Of a DNA stretch of 64,000 nt, positions 17,020-25,298 are shown one piece after another (positions within the stretch are counted from its first letter, which is position 1; every line of letters begins with the position of its first letter). Under the pieces are notes generated by a model, which ran no database searches, was not told where the DNA came from, and saw only the letters and a program-made list of their open reading frames with translations. Origin of the DNA: Herminiimonas contaminans (GTDB lineage Bacteria; Pseudomonadota; Gammaproteobacteria; Burkholderiales; Burkholderiaceae_D); assembly GCF_015645465.1 (NCBI RefSeq), contig NZ_JADOEL010000008.1, forward strand, positions 1 to 64,000. The letters are read 5' to 3'. A program made the translations under genes and the position numbers.

Positions 17020-17913
17020 ATGGATAACATTGATTTAAAATTATTGACCATTTTCCAAGAAATTTATCGAACAGGAAGCATCTCCCAGGCAGCGGAGAAT
17101 CTACAAATGGGACAACCTGCTGTAAGTATGAACCTTGCGAAATTTCGCAAGCATTTCGGTGACCCGCTGTTTGTACGAACATCCGTTGGCATGGCGCCAA
17201 CACCTCATGCGGAAGGCCTCATACAGTCAGTCGAAGATGCGTTGACACTGTTAAAAAAGGCCCTTGGACATCAGTCTTCGTTCGATCCTAAAACATCAAG
17301 CCGCATGTTCCAGCTTTGCATGACAGATGTTGGTCAGCGAGTAATTATGCCCGATCTGCTTCCTCGCCTCAGTCAAGAAGCGCCTTTAGTAAAAATTGAG
17401 GTCACCTATGTCTCAGAGAACACACCAAAAAATTTGGAATCAGGTGAGATCGACTTAGCTGTTGGTTTCTTGCCCGAACAAGATCCAGGATTTCTCCAGC
17501 AGAGATTATTCAAAGATAAATTTGTTTGCATTGTTAATTCTGTACATCCTAGAATTAGAAATACATTATCCCAAGAACAGTTCGAGGCCGAGTCACATGT
17601 TATTGTCACCAAACTTGGAACGGCACATGGCATAGTCGAAGCCACTTTGACGGCACGAGGCATCAGTCATAACATCGGCCTGCGTATTCCGAATTATCTT
17701 GGCATTTCATCTACAATTGAAAGTACTGATTTTATCGCGACCGTACCGCGCCGATTTGCACTTGCGTTAGCGAACACTGGTCGAATCCGCTTGCTCGAGC
17801 CGCCATTTAAAATTCCAGAATATCTAGTCATGCAGCATTGGCATAAACGATATGCACGCGACCCGGGAATTGAATGGCTTAGAAAAATTATGACTAGTCT
17901 TTTCCAGGAATAG
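17020..17913 (+). CDS. LysR-type regulator, copy B
   Basis: A 297-residue LysR-type regulator. The helix-turn-helix segment reads ISQAAENLQMGQPAVSMNLA, followed by FVRTSVGMAPTPHAEGLI, again NahR/DntR-like. An ATG at 17020 gives the same length and N-terminal register as its divergent paralogue, so it is preferred to the earlier start at 16924. Only 128 bases separate the two start codons, so each may affect the other's promoter. The ending is convergent with the LeuD-like gene (24-base gap). The inducer is probably an intermediate of the nearby 3-hydroxybenzoate/gentisate pathway. Confidence 0.87.
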   Translation: MDNIDLKLLTIFQEIYRTGSISQAAENLQMGQPAVSMNLAKFRKHFGDPLFVRTSVGMAPTPHAEGLIQSVEDALTLLKKALGHQSSFDPKTSSRMFQLCMTDVGQRVIMPDLLPRLSQEAPLVKIEVTYVSENTPKNLESGEIDLAVGFLPEQDPGFLQQRLFKDKFVCIVNSVHPRIRNTLSQEQFEAESHVIVTKLGTAHGIVEATLTARGISHNIGLRIPNYLGISSTIESTDFIATVPRRFALALANTGRIRLLEPPFKIPEYLVMQHWHKRYARDPGIEWLRKIMTSLFQE

Positions 17914-17937
17914 CAAATTTCTTAGCATTGCTGCCCG

Positions 17938-18570
17938 CTAAAACATCCATGGAAATTGGATAGCGCGTTGCCCCTCAAAAGCTGCAATCTCTGCATTATG
18001 TTGCAAAGTCATTGTCACCTCGTCGAAACCGTTTAATATGCGATGTTTTGCAATAGGGTCTAGAGCAAATCGGAACTCACGAAAAAACGGACTGTGAACT
18101 AATTGATTTTCCAAATCAATTAATAAGGAATAGTTTTCAGATTCATTTATTTGCTGAAATAGTATATTTATTTCCTCTTCTTGCAGCTGAATCGCGACTA
18201 TCCGGTTTTTATAACAATTACTGAAGAAAATATCACCAAAACTTGGAGCGATTACGGCGGTGATGCCATAATCCTCTAATGCCCACACTGCATGCTCTCG
18301 ACTGGATCCGCAACCAAAGTTCTCTCTTGCCAATAAGATGCTGGCGTTCTCATAGCGTTTTAAATTTAGTACAAAATCTGGGTTTTTCGTTCTCACAGCG
18401 GTGTTGCCTAATTCGCCTATATCTAAAAATCGCCACTGATCAAACAGATATTTACCGAGCCCAGACCGAACAATTGATTTCATAAACTGCTTAGGAATGA
18501 TGGCATCAGTGTCTATGTTCGGACGATCTATCGGCACCACTTGACCACGAATGGTTAGCGTTTTTTTCAT
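17938..18570 (-). CDS. LeuD-like small subunit, probable maleate hydratase
   Basis: A 210-residue aconitase-family swivel subunit with the LeuD motif [15 protein letters not shown] near residue 84. In LeuD it completes isopropylmalate isomerase. Here it overlaps the LeuC-like gene by four bases at the end of a gentisate-degradation operon. In Pseudomonas alcaligenes the homologous pair HbzIJ hydrates maleate to D-malate after direct hydrolysis of maleylpyruvate. The setting therefore favours maleate hydratase over leucine synthesis. A true leuD would normally sit beside leuB, which is absent here. The function is inferred from context. Confidence 0.8.
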   Translation of the reverse strand: MKKTLTIRGQVVPIDRPNIDTDAIIPKQFMKSIVRSGLGKYLFDQWRFLDIGELGNTAVRTKNPDFVLNLKRYENASILLARENFGCGSSREHAVWALEDYGITAVIAPSFGDIFFSNCYKNRIVAIQLQEEEINILFQQINESENYSLLIDLENQLVHSPFFREFRFALDPIAKHRILNGFDEVTMTLQHNAEIAAFEGQRAIQFPWMF

Positions 18571-19973
18571 ACGAATAATAATCTAACGTCGGTAAAGTGA
18601 CCTTTAATGGCTGCTGCCGCCGCCATTTGAGGGCTAACGAGATGGCTGCGGCCCCTAGGGCCTTGGCGACCTTCGAAGTTCCGATTGGATGTTGATGCGC
18701 AACGCTCTCCGGCGGAAAGACGATCATCATTCATTCCCAGGCACATTGAACATCCGGGTTCGCGCCATTCGAAACCGGCATCGATGAATACTTGATGTAA
18801 TCCTTCCGCTTCAGCTTGTGCTTTCACCAAGCCTGAACCTGGCACCACCAATGCCAATTTGATATTTTGCGCAATTTTTTGCCCTTTAATAATCGCGGCG
18901 GCGGCACGAAGATCTTCAATTCTTGAGTTCGTGCATGATCCGATAAAAATTTTATCTAAATAGACTTCTGTCAATTTTTGGCCGGACTTCAATTGCATGT
19001 AATCTAGTGCACGCGTTATGGACTCACGCCTAACTCGGTCGTCCTGTAATAACGGATCCGGTATGGATTCATTCACATCAATAACCATGTCTGGAGAGGT
19101 TCCCCAGCTGATCTGAGGCGCTACGAGATTGGCATTAATGATAATTTTTTTGTCAAAACATGAGCCTGGATCAGTAAATAGCGTTTTCCAATATGTTATG
19201 GCGTTATCCCATTCTTTGCCCTTAGGAGAAAAAGGTCGGCCACGTAAATAATCTACAGTCGTATCATCGACGCCAATTAAGCCTATTCTAGCGCCGGCTT
19301 CGATGGCCATATTACAGATCGTCATTCGAGCTTCCATGCTCATGCGTGCGATCACCTCACCAGCGAACTCAATGGCATACCCCGCCGCACCAGCAGAGCC
19401 AATTTTTCTCAATATGAAAAGAATCAAATCTTTTGCCGAAACGCCACGTTGGAGATTCCCTTCGATGCTAATCAGCATCGTTTTCGGTTTGGCAAATACC
19501 AGGCATTGAGTGGTGAGCACATGTTCTATTTCGGATGTCCCTATTCCAAAAGCCAACGTTGCAAACGCGCCGTGAGTACTTGTATGAGAGTCTCCGCAAA
19601 CTATACTCATACCGGGAAGAGTTTGACCTTGTTCTGGTCCGACAACATGCAGAATACCTTGCCGGATGTCGTTCATCGGATAGGCGAAGATTCCATTATC
19701 TTCGCAGTTTTTCTCGAGTGTTTGAATTTGCAATCGGGCTAAGTCATCGCGAATCAAGGTGTTCCGGCCTTTGGTAGGAACGTTGTGGTCAGATGTCGCC
19801 ACTATGGACGCTATACGCCAAATTTTTCCGCCTTTTTTTTTGACCGCTTCGAACGCTTGAGGGCTGGTTACTTCATTGACGAAGTGGCGATCAATGTACA
19901 AAAGTGCTGTGCCGTCAGCTTCTTCCCGGACTATGTGAGAACTCCACAACTTCTGAAATAAATTATTTGTCAT
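18567..19973 (-). CDS. LeuC-like large subunit, probable maleate hydratase
   Basis: A 468-residue aconitase-family large subunit. The 4Fe-4S ligands are Cys347 (GSCTNSR), Cys408 and Cys411 (GCSMCLG), and [20 protein letters not shown] matches LeuC closely. It forms the dehydratase/hydratase with the overlapping small subunit. Its start lies six bases after the gentisate dioxygenase stop, so it is part of that operon. This context suggests hydration of maleate (HbzIJ type) and not leucine biosynthesis. A paralogous isopropylmalate isomerase elsewhere in the genome would support this. Confidence 0.82.
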   Translation of the reverse strand: MTNNLFQKLWSSHIVREEADGTALLYIDRHFVNEVTSPQAFEAVKKKGGKIWRIASIVATSDHNVPTKGRNTLIRDDLARLQIQTLEKNCEDNGIFAYPMNDIRQGILHVVGPEQGQTLPGMSIVCGDSHTSTHGAFATLAFGIGTSEIEHVLTTQCLVFAKPKTMLISIEGNLQRGVSAKDLILFILRKIGSAGAAGYAIEFAGEVIARMSMEARMTICNMAIEAGARIGLIGVDDTTVDYLRGRPFSPKGKEWDNAITYWKTLFTDPGSCFDKKIIINANLVAPQISWGTSPDMVIDVNESIPDPLLQDDRVRRESITRALDYMQLKSGQKLTEVYLDKIFIGSCTNSRIEDLRAAAAIIKGQKIAQNIKLALVVPGSGLVKAQAEAEGLHQVFIDAGFEWREPGCSMCLGMNDDRLSAGERCASTSNRNFEGRQGPRGRSHLVSPQMAAAAAIKGHFTDVRLLFV

Positions 19974-19979
19974 CTTGAA

Positions 19980-21023
19980 TTATTGTTCCCGCCAAATCCC
20001 AAGCGCCTGCTGCGCCGGGCGATCAGAGAAGCTGAATAACACCGTATCTTCAAAAGCGAAATGTTCGAGGCTGGACCAAGACGGCACGACGAAGACATCA
20101 TGCGGCATCCAAGATATTTCCTTATCGTTAATGATCGATTTTCCGCGGCCCTCAACGACGCAATAGACGGTTCCGTCTGTAGCTCGGCTAGGCTCGCTAG
20201 CAAATGCTTTTGGAAGGAACTGCATAAAAGCACCCATGGTTGGCATCGGAGGGCCACCGTTTACCGGGTTTACATACTGCAACTTGACTCCCTGCTTTGG
20301 ATCGATTGGGCCGTTTCTAAACAGCGTGTCAAGTGCATCGCGGGTGCGATCGTATGGATAGCAAAATAATGGAGAGGATTTACCGGTAGCCTGATATTCC
20401 ATCGGAAGCATATTCATACCGAATCGCATTGCGGTGTCCCCTTCGGAACGGATAATGGCTTGTTTTTCTTCCGGATAATTTTCGGCGAAACTTGTCGTAA
20501 ACGAATTGACAATGGGTACGTCTAACCCGTCAAGCCAAATGACCGGCTCCGTACCGGGATTACCGTGATCGTGAAAAGTCCATGAAGGAGTCAGAATAAA
20601 GTCGCCAGGATGCATCGTGATGCGTTCACCGTCGACAGCCGTGTAAGCGCCATGCCCCTCGATCACTAATCGAAGCGCTGATGCGACGTGCCGGTGACTT
20701 GGTGCTACTTCGCCGGGCATTATTAACTGTAACCCGGCATAAAGACTTTCCGTTATCTGAGATATTCCGCGCAGACTGGGATTCTCTAATATGAGCACCC
20801 GACGCTCCGCTTCTCTGGCGGTAATAAGCCTGCCCGCCTCAAGAAGCAGCGGGCGCATCATCTCGTAGCGCCAAATTGACGCTGCATAAGAGGCGACCGG
20901 GCGGGGCGTTACAAGCCGAGACATTGCGGCCCACAAGGGGGCAGTGTCATTGAGGTCAAGACGGTCATAGAATTCTTGACGGGTTTTTTCGGCCAACAAC
21001 TTGCTGGTTTCTGTAGCTTGCAT
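19980..21023 (-). CDS. Gentisate 1,2-dioxygenase
   Basis: A bicupin of 347 aa. The first cupin holds the iron ligands His110, His112 and His151 ([17 protein letters not shown], then [12 protein letters not shown]), exactly the gentisate dioxygenase pattern. The C-terminal cupin is degenerate. It opens gentisate between the carboxyl-bearing carbon and the neighbouring hydroxylated carbon, giving maleylpyruvate. It follows the FAH-type hydrolase by 54 bases and precedes the LeuC-like gene by six, in the order of the pathway. Cytosolic enzyme, no signal peptide. Confidence 0.92.
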   Translation of the reverse strand: MQATETSKLLAEKTRQEFYDRLDLNDTAPLWAAMSRLVTPRPVASYAASIWRYEMMRPLLLEAGRLITAREAERRVLILENPSLRGISQITESLYAGLQLIMPGEVAPSHRHVASALRLVIEGHGAYTAVDGERITMHPGDFILTPSWTFHDHGNPGTEPVIWLDGLDVPIVNSFTTSFAENYPEEKQAIIRSEGDTAMRFGMNMLPMEYQATGKSSPLFCYPYDRTRDALDTLFRNGPIDPKQGVKLQYVNPVNGGPPMPTMGAFMQFLPKAFASEPSRATDGTVYCVVEGRGKSIINDKEISWMPHDVFVVPSWSSLEHFAFEDTVLFSFSDRPAQQALGIWREQ

Positions 21024-21077
21024 ATTAGACCCCTAGCTATGTATAGAGCTTTTCCGACTGGTGGTCGTCAAGGTTAG

Positions 21078-21935
21078 TTATGCGGCGCGGATCACAACCG
21101 CCAAAGTACCGATCTTTTCGATGGTCGCGATCATGGTCTGGCCTGGCTCAATTGGGCCGACGCCTTCTGGTGTACCCGTGATCAGAATATCCCCTGGATG
21201 CAGGGTATAAAACGCGGACGCAAATTCAATCAATTCGGCAACACCAAGAATCAGATCTGATGTGTTCGACTTTTGCCGTAATTCACCGTCGACTGCGATA
21301 CTAATGTCTAATGCGCTGGGATCATTTAATTCGTCGCTAGTAACAATCCATGGTCCAAGTACTGTGTAGCTATCAGGTGATTTGCGCATGCTTCGCTCTT
21401 CTGGCCCCCGAATAGTAATGTCTAAGCCGATGCTGTAGCCGGCGACATACTTCAATGCATCTTCCCGTTTAACATTGTTGCATTCGTGGCCAATGATCAC
21501 GGCAAGCTCTACCTCATGATCATTGCGCCTATCCAGCTTGCGTAAGGCGACTCCCTCCGAGGCCCCTACTAGCGAACTGGTAGCTTTTAAGAAAAGTCCG
21601 ACTCGATGAATTTCTCCAATCTGATTATTGTGATGAAGGTTCGGATCCCCAAGTACTTCTTTTAAGTGTTTTTGATAATTAACTGGTGCAGCAACAATTT
21701 TTCCAGGGTTGGCGACTGGAGTTAGAAAAGAAACACTGGCCAACGGTAGCGCAGATGCGCCCGGTAATAGTGACTTGATCCTAGCGATCACTTGCGGCAA
21801 ATTGGCTATAAGCTGATCGTTTTCGGGATATGGATAGCTCGATGGCGATAGCACGTCCAGTGCGGCACTTACGTCCTTAACTTGGTCGTCTTCGACCACT
21901 CCCAACTGATTTTGACCGAATCTGCAAATTTTCAT
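21078..21935 (-). CDS. FAH-family hydrolase, probable maleylpyruvate hydrolase
   Basis: A fumarylacetoacetate-hydrolase-family protein of 285 aa. Acidic metal ligands lie in DHEVELAVIIG, and there is a D in YSIGLDITIRG, followed by GDILITGTPEGVGP. In gentisate clusters this family cleaves either fumarylpyruvate (after isomerisation) or maleylpyruvate directly (HbzF type). No zeta-type glutathione transferase isomerase is encoded in the window, and a maleate-hydratase-like pair follows. I therefore favour direct cleavage to maleate and pyruvate. A fumarylpyruvate hydrolase cannot be excluded if the isomerase is elsewhere. Confidence 0.82.
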   Translation of the reverse strand: MKICRFGQNQLGVVEDDQVKDVSAALDVLSPSSYPYPENDQLIANLPQVIARIKSLLPGASALPLASVSFLTPVANPGKIVAAPVNYQKHLKEVLGDPNLHHNNQIGEIHRVGLFLKATSSLVGASEGVALRKLDRRNDHEVELAVIIGHECNNVKREDALKYVAGYSIGLDITIRGPEERSMRKSPDSYTVLGPWIVTSDELNDPSALDISIAVDGELRQKSNTSDLILGVAELIEFASAFYTLHPGDILITGTPEGVGPIEPGQTMIATIEKIGTLAVVIRAA

Positions 21936-21959
21936 ACGAATTGCTCCTGTTAATTTCCG

Positions 21960-23138
21960 TTAAATTCCGTTGTATAACCAAGCCATACCGTCAAGTGTCT
22001 GTTCGACGGTTCGCGCTTTCAAGAAATCATTCCGCAACTGCCGAGTTACACCCTTCGCGTGATAAAACTCGCCGTATAGTCTTGCAGTAATTTGTACTTT
22101 TCCTGTCCGCAGATATCGTTGCTCCTGATAGCGAAAAAACGCTGCTTCGTAGTCGCCGTCAGTAGCAATCTCGTCCGCCAGCACCACCGCATCTTCGATT
22201 GACATCCCTGCGCCTTGAGCTGCATATTGCAGCATAGGATGTGCGGCATCACCCAGCAGCGTCACACGTCCTTTAGACCAATTTTGGATCGGTTCCCGAT
22301 CGCATAAAACCCACATACGCCAGGATTCTATTTTCGCGAGCATCGTTTTGACTTCTGGGGTTGCGTCGGCGAATCGACGATTTAATTCTTCGGGATCTCC
22401 GGCCGTATCCCAGCCCTCAACATATCGCTCACTATGGAACACTGCTACAAGATTGAACAGCTTTCCTCCGCGCAGCGGATAGTGGACTAAGTGGGTCTTT
22501 GCCCCGGCCCACAAAGTCATTGAATTGGATCTCAGGTGTTCAGGTACATCTTCGATAGGCAGGACAGCACGGTAGGCTATATGGCCGGAAACTCTTGGGG
22601 GGCCGTCGTTGACCAATTTTGCACGGATGGTTGACCACAAACCGTCTGCGCCTAGCAGTGCGTCGCCCTCAAAAGTGTCTCCGCTTACTGTATTCACGGT
22701 GACTGACTTGCCGTTATCATCAAAGTCCTTCACTTTTTGACCGGTAACAATTTTAATGAGCGGAGAATCGCGACAGGCGTCGACGAATACAGAATGTAGA
22801 TCGGCGCGATGAATCAAAGCATATGAATGGTTGAAACGCTCTAAAAAACTCGTATCAAGCGGGATACTTACAACGTTTTCTCCAGTGATCCCGTCCATCA
22901 TTACAAGCGTCTTCGGCAAAGTCGCTTTGCTGAGAATTTTTTTGGTAAGTCCAAGCTTGTCGAACATGCGAAACACATTGGGGCCGATTTGGATCCCTGC
23001 CCCAATTTCTTTGATTTCTGCCGCTTGTTCTAACACGATGGAGCGGTATCCTTTCTGGCTTAAGGATAGCGCTGCAGCAAAACCTCCGATGCCGCCGCCC
23101 ACAATCAAAATCGGTAGCGTTTGTTTTTGACTTCCCAT
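21960..23138 (-). CDS. 3-Hydroxybenzoate 6-hydroxylase (FAD monooxygenase)
   Basis: A class A flavoprotein monooxygenase of 392 aa with the N-terminal FAD motif ILIVGGGIGGFAAALSL, the middle DG motif (ALLGADGLWSTIRAKL), and GDAAHPMLQYAAQGAGMSIE near residue 295. The C-terminal YHAKGVTRQLRNDFL segment is typical of 3-hydroxybenzoate 6-hydroxylases rather than salicylate 1-hydroxylases. It adds a para hydroxyl to give gentisate, which the next enzymes degrade. It is the first gene of the operon. Two abutting LysR-type dyads lie about 50-90 bases upstream. Confidence 0.88.
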   Translation of the reverse strand: MGSQKQTLPILIVGGGIGGFAAALSLSQKGYRSIVLEQAAEIKEIGAGIQIGPNVFRMFDKLGLTKKILSKATLPKTLVMMDGITGENVVSIPLDTSFLERFNHSYALIHRADLHSVFVDACRDSPLIKIVTGQKVKDFDDNGKSVTVNTVSGDTFEGDALLGADGLWSTIRAKLVNDGPPRVSGHIAYRAVLPIEDVPEHLRSNSMTLWAGAKTHLVHYPLRGGKLFNLVAVFHSERYVEGWDTAGDPEELNRRFADATPEVKTMLAKIESWRMWVLCDREPIQNWSKGRVTLLGDAAHPMLQYAAQGAGMSIEDAVVLADEIATDGDYEAAFFRYQEQRYLRTGKVQITARLYGEFYHAKGVTRQLRNDFLKARTVEQTLDGMAWLYNGI

Positions 23139-23188
23139 AAATCCACCTTTTTATATAGTAACTGCCATCAGTATATAAATTGAAACGC

Positions 23189-23226
23189 TATCAGTCGATT
23201 GCTGATATTTGATAACGTTAATCAAA
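23189..23226. promoter_or_regulatory. Two abutting 19-bp dyads upstream of the gentisate operon
   Basis: Two perfect interrupted palindromes touch end to end: TATCAG-N7-CTGATA (23189-23207) and TTTGAT-N7-ATCAAA (23208-23226). Both have 6-base arms and a 7-base spacer, the geometry of LysR-type recognition and activation sites. They lie 51-88 bases before the hydroxylase start on the minus strand, where an activator would bind. The two LysR genes in the island are the natural candidates. Confidence 0.65.
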
Positions 23227-23324
23227 TATTTTGATGCAATTTTATGCATCATCCGGCGGCAAGATCGGAGTAACGAGGTCGAAATAATGCGTTGATTTAC
23301 ATCGAAAACGGGAGTGTGTTGATT

Positions 23325-23693
23325 TGCTCGCAGAATTGATCCTCTCTAACTGATCCACCTTCCACTGTCTGGCGAAGGCTGCGACCCGGTCATACGACCC
23401 TTCAAATTCCAGCCCACACAAATCGATGTGCATTTGTTTCAAAGTCCGTCGTTGCTTACGTGACTTCGCCGCCTCGGTCTTCAACCAGGCTAAAAGCTTG
23501 AAAAGGTATTTATCGAGAGACGTCGAAGAACGTCGATCAGCATAGGCTGGCTCGACAGTTTCGGCCCGTAGATAACATCTACGGTATTTCGAGAGATACC
23601 CAGTCGTTTGGATATCTCTCTTAAAGACACATGGTCACGAACGTGCCAGCGTCGAATAATTCCAAGTAATGCCACGTCGATCACTCCAATCAG
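23325..23693 (-). pseudogene. IS21-family istA transposase remnant
   Basis: The minus strand reads the N-terminal part of an IS21 IstA transposase: IGVIDVALLGIIRRWHVRD, then LREISKRLGISRNTV. After a one-base loss at about 23577-23582 the match continues in another frame with EPAYADRRSSTSLDKYL, then AWLKTEAAKSRKQRRTLKQM and EFEGSYDRVAAFARQWKVD. The similarity stops near 23325, well before the catalytic DDE core, and no istB is present. It is a dead fragment marking the right flank of the catabolic island. Confidence 0.75.
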
Positions 23694-23815
23694 ACCTAGA
23701 GTGCAAGCCGTCCTTGGCAGGACTGTATGGGTATTCCATGACTTTGAACCCATTAATTCTATGACTTCCAAATTTGTTCTATGACTCTATTAACAATGAA
23801 CATGAGCTATGGACG

Positions 23816-23842
23816 TTAAAAAGCCCCGACTGGGCGGGGCTT
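23816..23842 (-). terminator. Rho-independent terminator of the unknown 292-aa gene
   Basis: On the minus strand AAGCCCCG-CCCAGT-CGGGGCTT is followed by a T run (plus strand 23816-23821). It lies five bases beyond the stop codon of the gene ending at 23847, so it ends that transcript. Confidence 0.85.
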
Positions 23843-23846
23843 GTAT

Positions 23847-24725
23847 TTAGATGAGAGGGCGTTGCATTGGAGGGGATATAACTTCTTGCACCTCTACGAT
23901 CGCTAACTTGCGTTCGATTTCGTTACCTAGATCGTCGTAGGTGATTGTTTCTTCGAACACGCATTTAAGGCTATCGCCCGGCAGAATACTAAACTCGCGC
24001 GCATGATACGAATCAAGCCATTTTTGGTGAAGCATATCCACGCGAGTATTGCGTCCATTTCTGATGACTTGCCACTGCGACGACCCTAACATATCAGGCG
24101 CTTTAATTTTGAAAAATTCAGTTCCAGTATTGGTTACAGTTTGCTGCGGCCCAGCGACATGAACGTCGTCAAGCTGAAAAACTGCCTCTGGAATTGTGAT
24201 ATCCCCCAACTCTGTTTGCACTTCCATGTGCTGACCGGGTAGTGCGGCTCTAGCTTGGATAACGCCATCAAGAGCCTCTCGCACATCGGCAACAGTTGGC
24301 GGGGTATATCCCAACAGCCCAACCGGCGCGGCTTTATAGTCTTCTTCGAGTTCAATTAATGTGGCGCGAATCTCTGGCGCGTCGGCCTCCAAGTTTTGCA
24401 GCAGCTTGTATTTTCCCTTTACAAGCAAACCTCCAACCCATTGCTTCCAATCCAAATTATGAACAGCATCGTCAGGAATATGCCGAAGCGCTCTGGCCAG
24501 CAGCATTTTTAAAGAGGAGTGCTGCACATCGTTTAGCACCGACACGGGCTGTAAAGAAGTGTTTACACTAGATAACAAGGCAGCATCGAGCTTATCGAGT
24601 GCCTCAATCATTCCCATGGCAGCTTGAAGAACGTCAACGGCCAAAGTTTTCCCTGGCTCATAGTCGATGACTAAGCCAATCTCGCCTTCCAGCATTTGTG
24701 ATTCAAGTATGCGCTCCATGTGCAT
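23847..24725 (-). CDS. Unknown 292-residue protein near glmS
   Basis: I do not recognise this protein. It has no signal peptide or membrane helix. The N-terminal 150 residues look helical (AVDVLQAAMGMIEALDKLDAA). The C-terminal half looks beta-rich (FKIKAPDMLGSSQWQVIRNG, then a segment ending VEVQEVISPP), which suggests a two-domain cytosolic protein. A proper terminator follows and the codon use looks like a real gene. It stands alone between an IS21 remnant and the repeat array beyond glmS, so it is probably cargo of a mobile segment. The start may be ATG 24725 or the next ATG (24719). Neither has a strong ribosome site. Confidence 0.6.
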   Translation of the reverse strand: MHMERILESQMLEGEIGLVIDYEPGKTLAVDVLQAAMGMIEALDKLDAALLSSVNTSLQPVSVLNDVQHSSLKMLLARALRHIPDDAVHNLDWKQWVGGLLVKGKYKLLQNLEADAPEIRATLIELEEDYKAAPVGLLGYTPPTVADVREALDGVIQARAALPGQHMEVQTELGDITIPEAVFQLDDVHVAGPQQTVTNTGTEFFKIKAPDMLGSSQWQVIRNGRNTRVDMLHQKWLDSYHAREFSILPGDSLKCVFEETITYDDLGNEIERKLAIVEVQEVISPPMQRPLI

Positions 24726-25021
24726 CAGTTTACATTGCCCTGTGCCTTGCTGCTGTTTTAGTTTGTATTTGCATTACAGGCGCAACTTCGGCAGCTCGCC
24801 AGATTAGGTTCACGCCAGTCCGCCTCGTTCAGAGGTTAAATACTAGGTCAAAAAATACCCGCCTCATGGACGGGTAAAGGGAAAGATGCCTTATGCAAGG
24901 ACGGAAGTATTACAACATCTTCTAGCCGAATCAGCCATCCCATGAATAGGGTGGCTGTATCCGGAATTAATAGGTTTTCTCACAAAGATTGTTTTGTGTC
25001 GAACTTAATTGTTCGCTCACA
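24726..25021. other. Non-coding stretch left of the repeat array
   Basis: No gene is seen. Besides the terminator at 24850-24876 there is an imperfect hairpin, CAGCCATCCC (24932-24941) with GGGTGGCTG (24949-24957), without a T run. The T-rich stretch before 25021 already resembles the AT-rich repeat array that follows. Confidence 0.4.
24850..24876 (-). terminator. Orphan minus-strand terminator
   Basis: TACCCG-TCCATGAGG-CGGGTA on the minus strand is followed by TTTTTT, a classic intrinsic terminator. No gene on that strand ends close to it. The nearest is glmS, 420 bases away, so it may end glmS read-through or belong to a lost gene. Confidence 0.55.
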
Positions 25022-25275
25022 TTTATTTGTTGTCGACCTCCGGGCCACATAAATATTTGAAGCAATTATCCATAGTTAAAATAATTTAGTAATTTCAATG
25101 ATTTTTCTATTTAAATTATCCACAATATTAGTCATTCAAAGAACGCACATCAAGGAAAGAGCTTTATTTGTTGTCGACACATTAAAGCTGACTGTAAAAA
25201 TTCCTATAATTGAACTAATTTAGTCATTTTATAAAAATTAGCTTAAAGGATTCCTATAATATTAGTCAATCAAAG
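25022..25275 (-). repeat. Duplicated array of short AT-rich repeats beyond the glmS stop
   Basis: Two imperfect copies of the same block lie head to tail. Plus-strand TTTATTTGTTGTCGAC occurs at 25022-25037 and 25163-25178 (141 apart). ATATTAGTCA-TCAAAG occurs near 25126-25141 and 25260-25275 (134 apart). TAATTTAGT-ATTT, joined to an ATTATCCATAG or TTCCTATAATTG segment, occurs at 25064-25094 and 25199-25227 (134 apart). Read from glmS, each block therefore has a TGACTAATA site, a TGACTAAATTA-type site and a GTCGACAACAAATAAA site. The array ends about 24 bases after the glmS stop, the attTn7 position. Multiple transposase-binding repeats of this kind are typical of Tn7-like ends. No tns gene is in the window. 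Confidence 0.5.
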
Positions 25276-25298
25276 CGTCTATCGACTCCTTACTGCCT

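Noticed and set aside
17938-19973. Ordinary leuCD of leucine biosynthesis
   Set aside because: Not excluded by sequence alone, but the six-base gap to gentisate dioxygenase and the absence of leuB favour the catabolic maleate hydratase reading.
25022-25275. A CRISPR array
   Set aside because: Only two or three copies per repeat, uneven spacing, imperfect copies and no cas genes nearby. The pattern fits transposase-binding repeats better.
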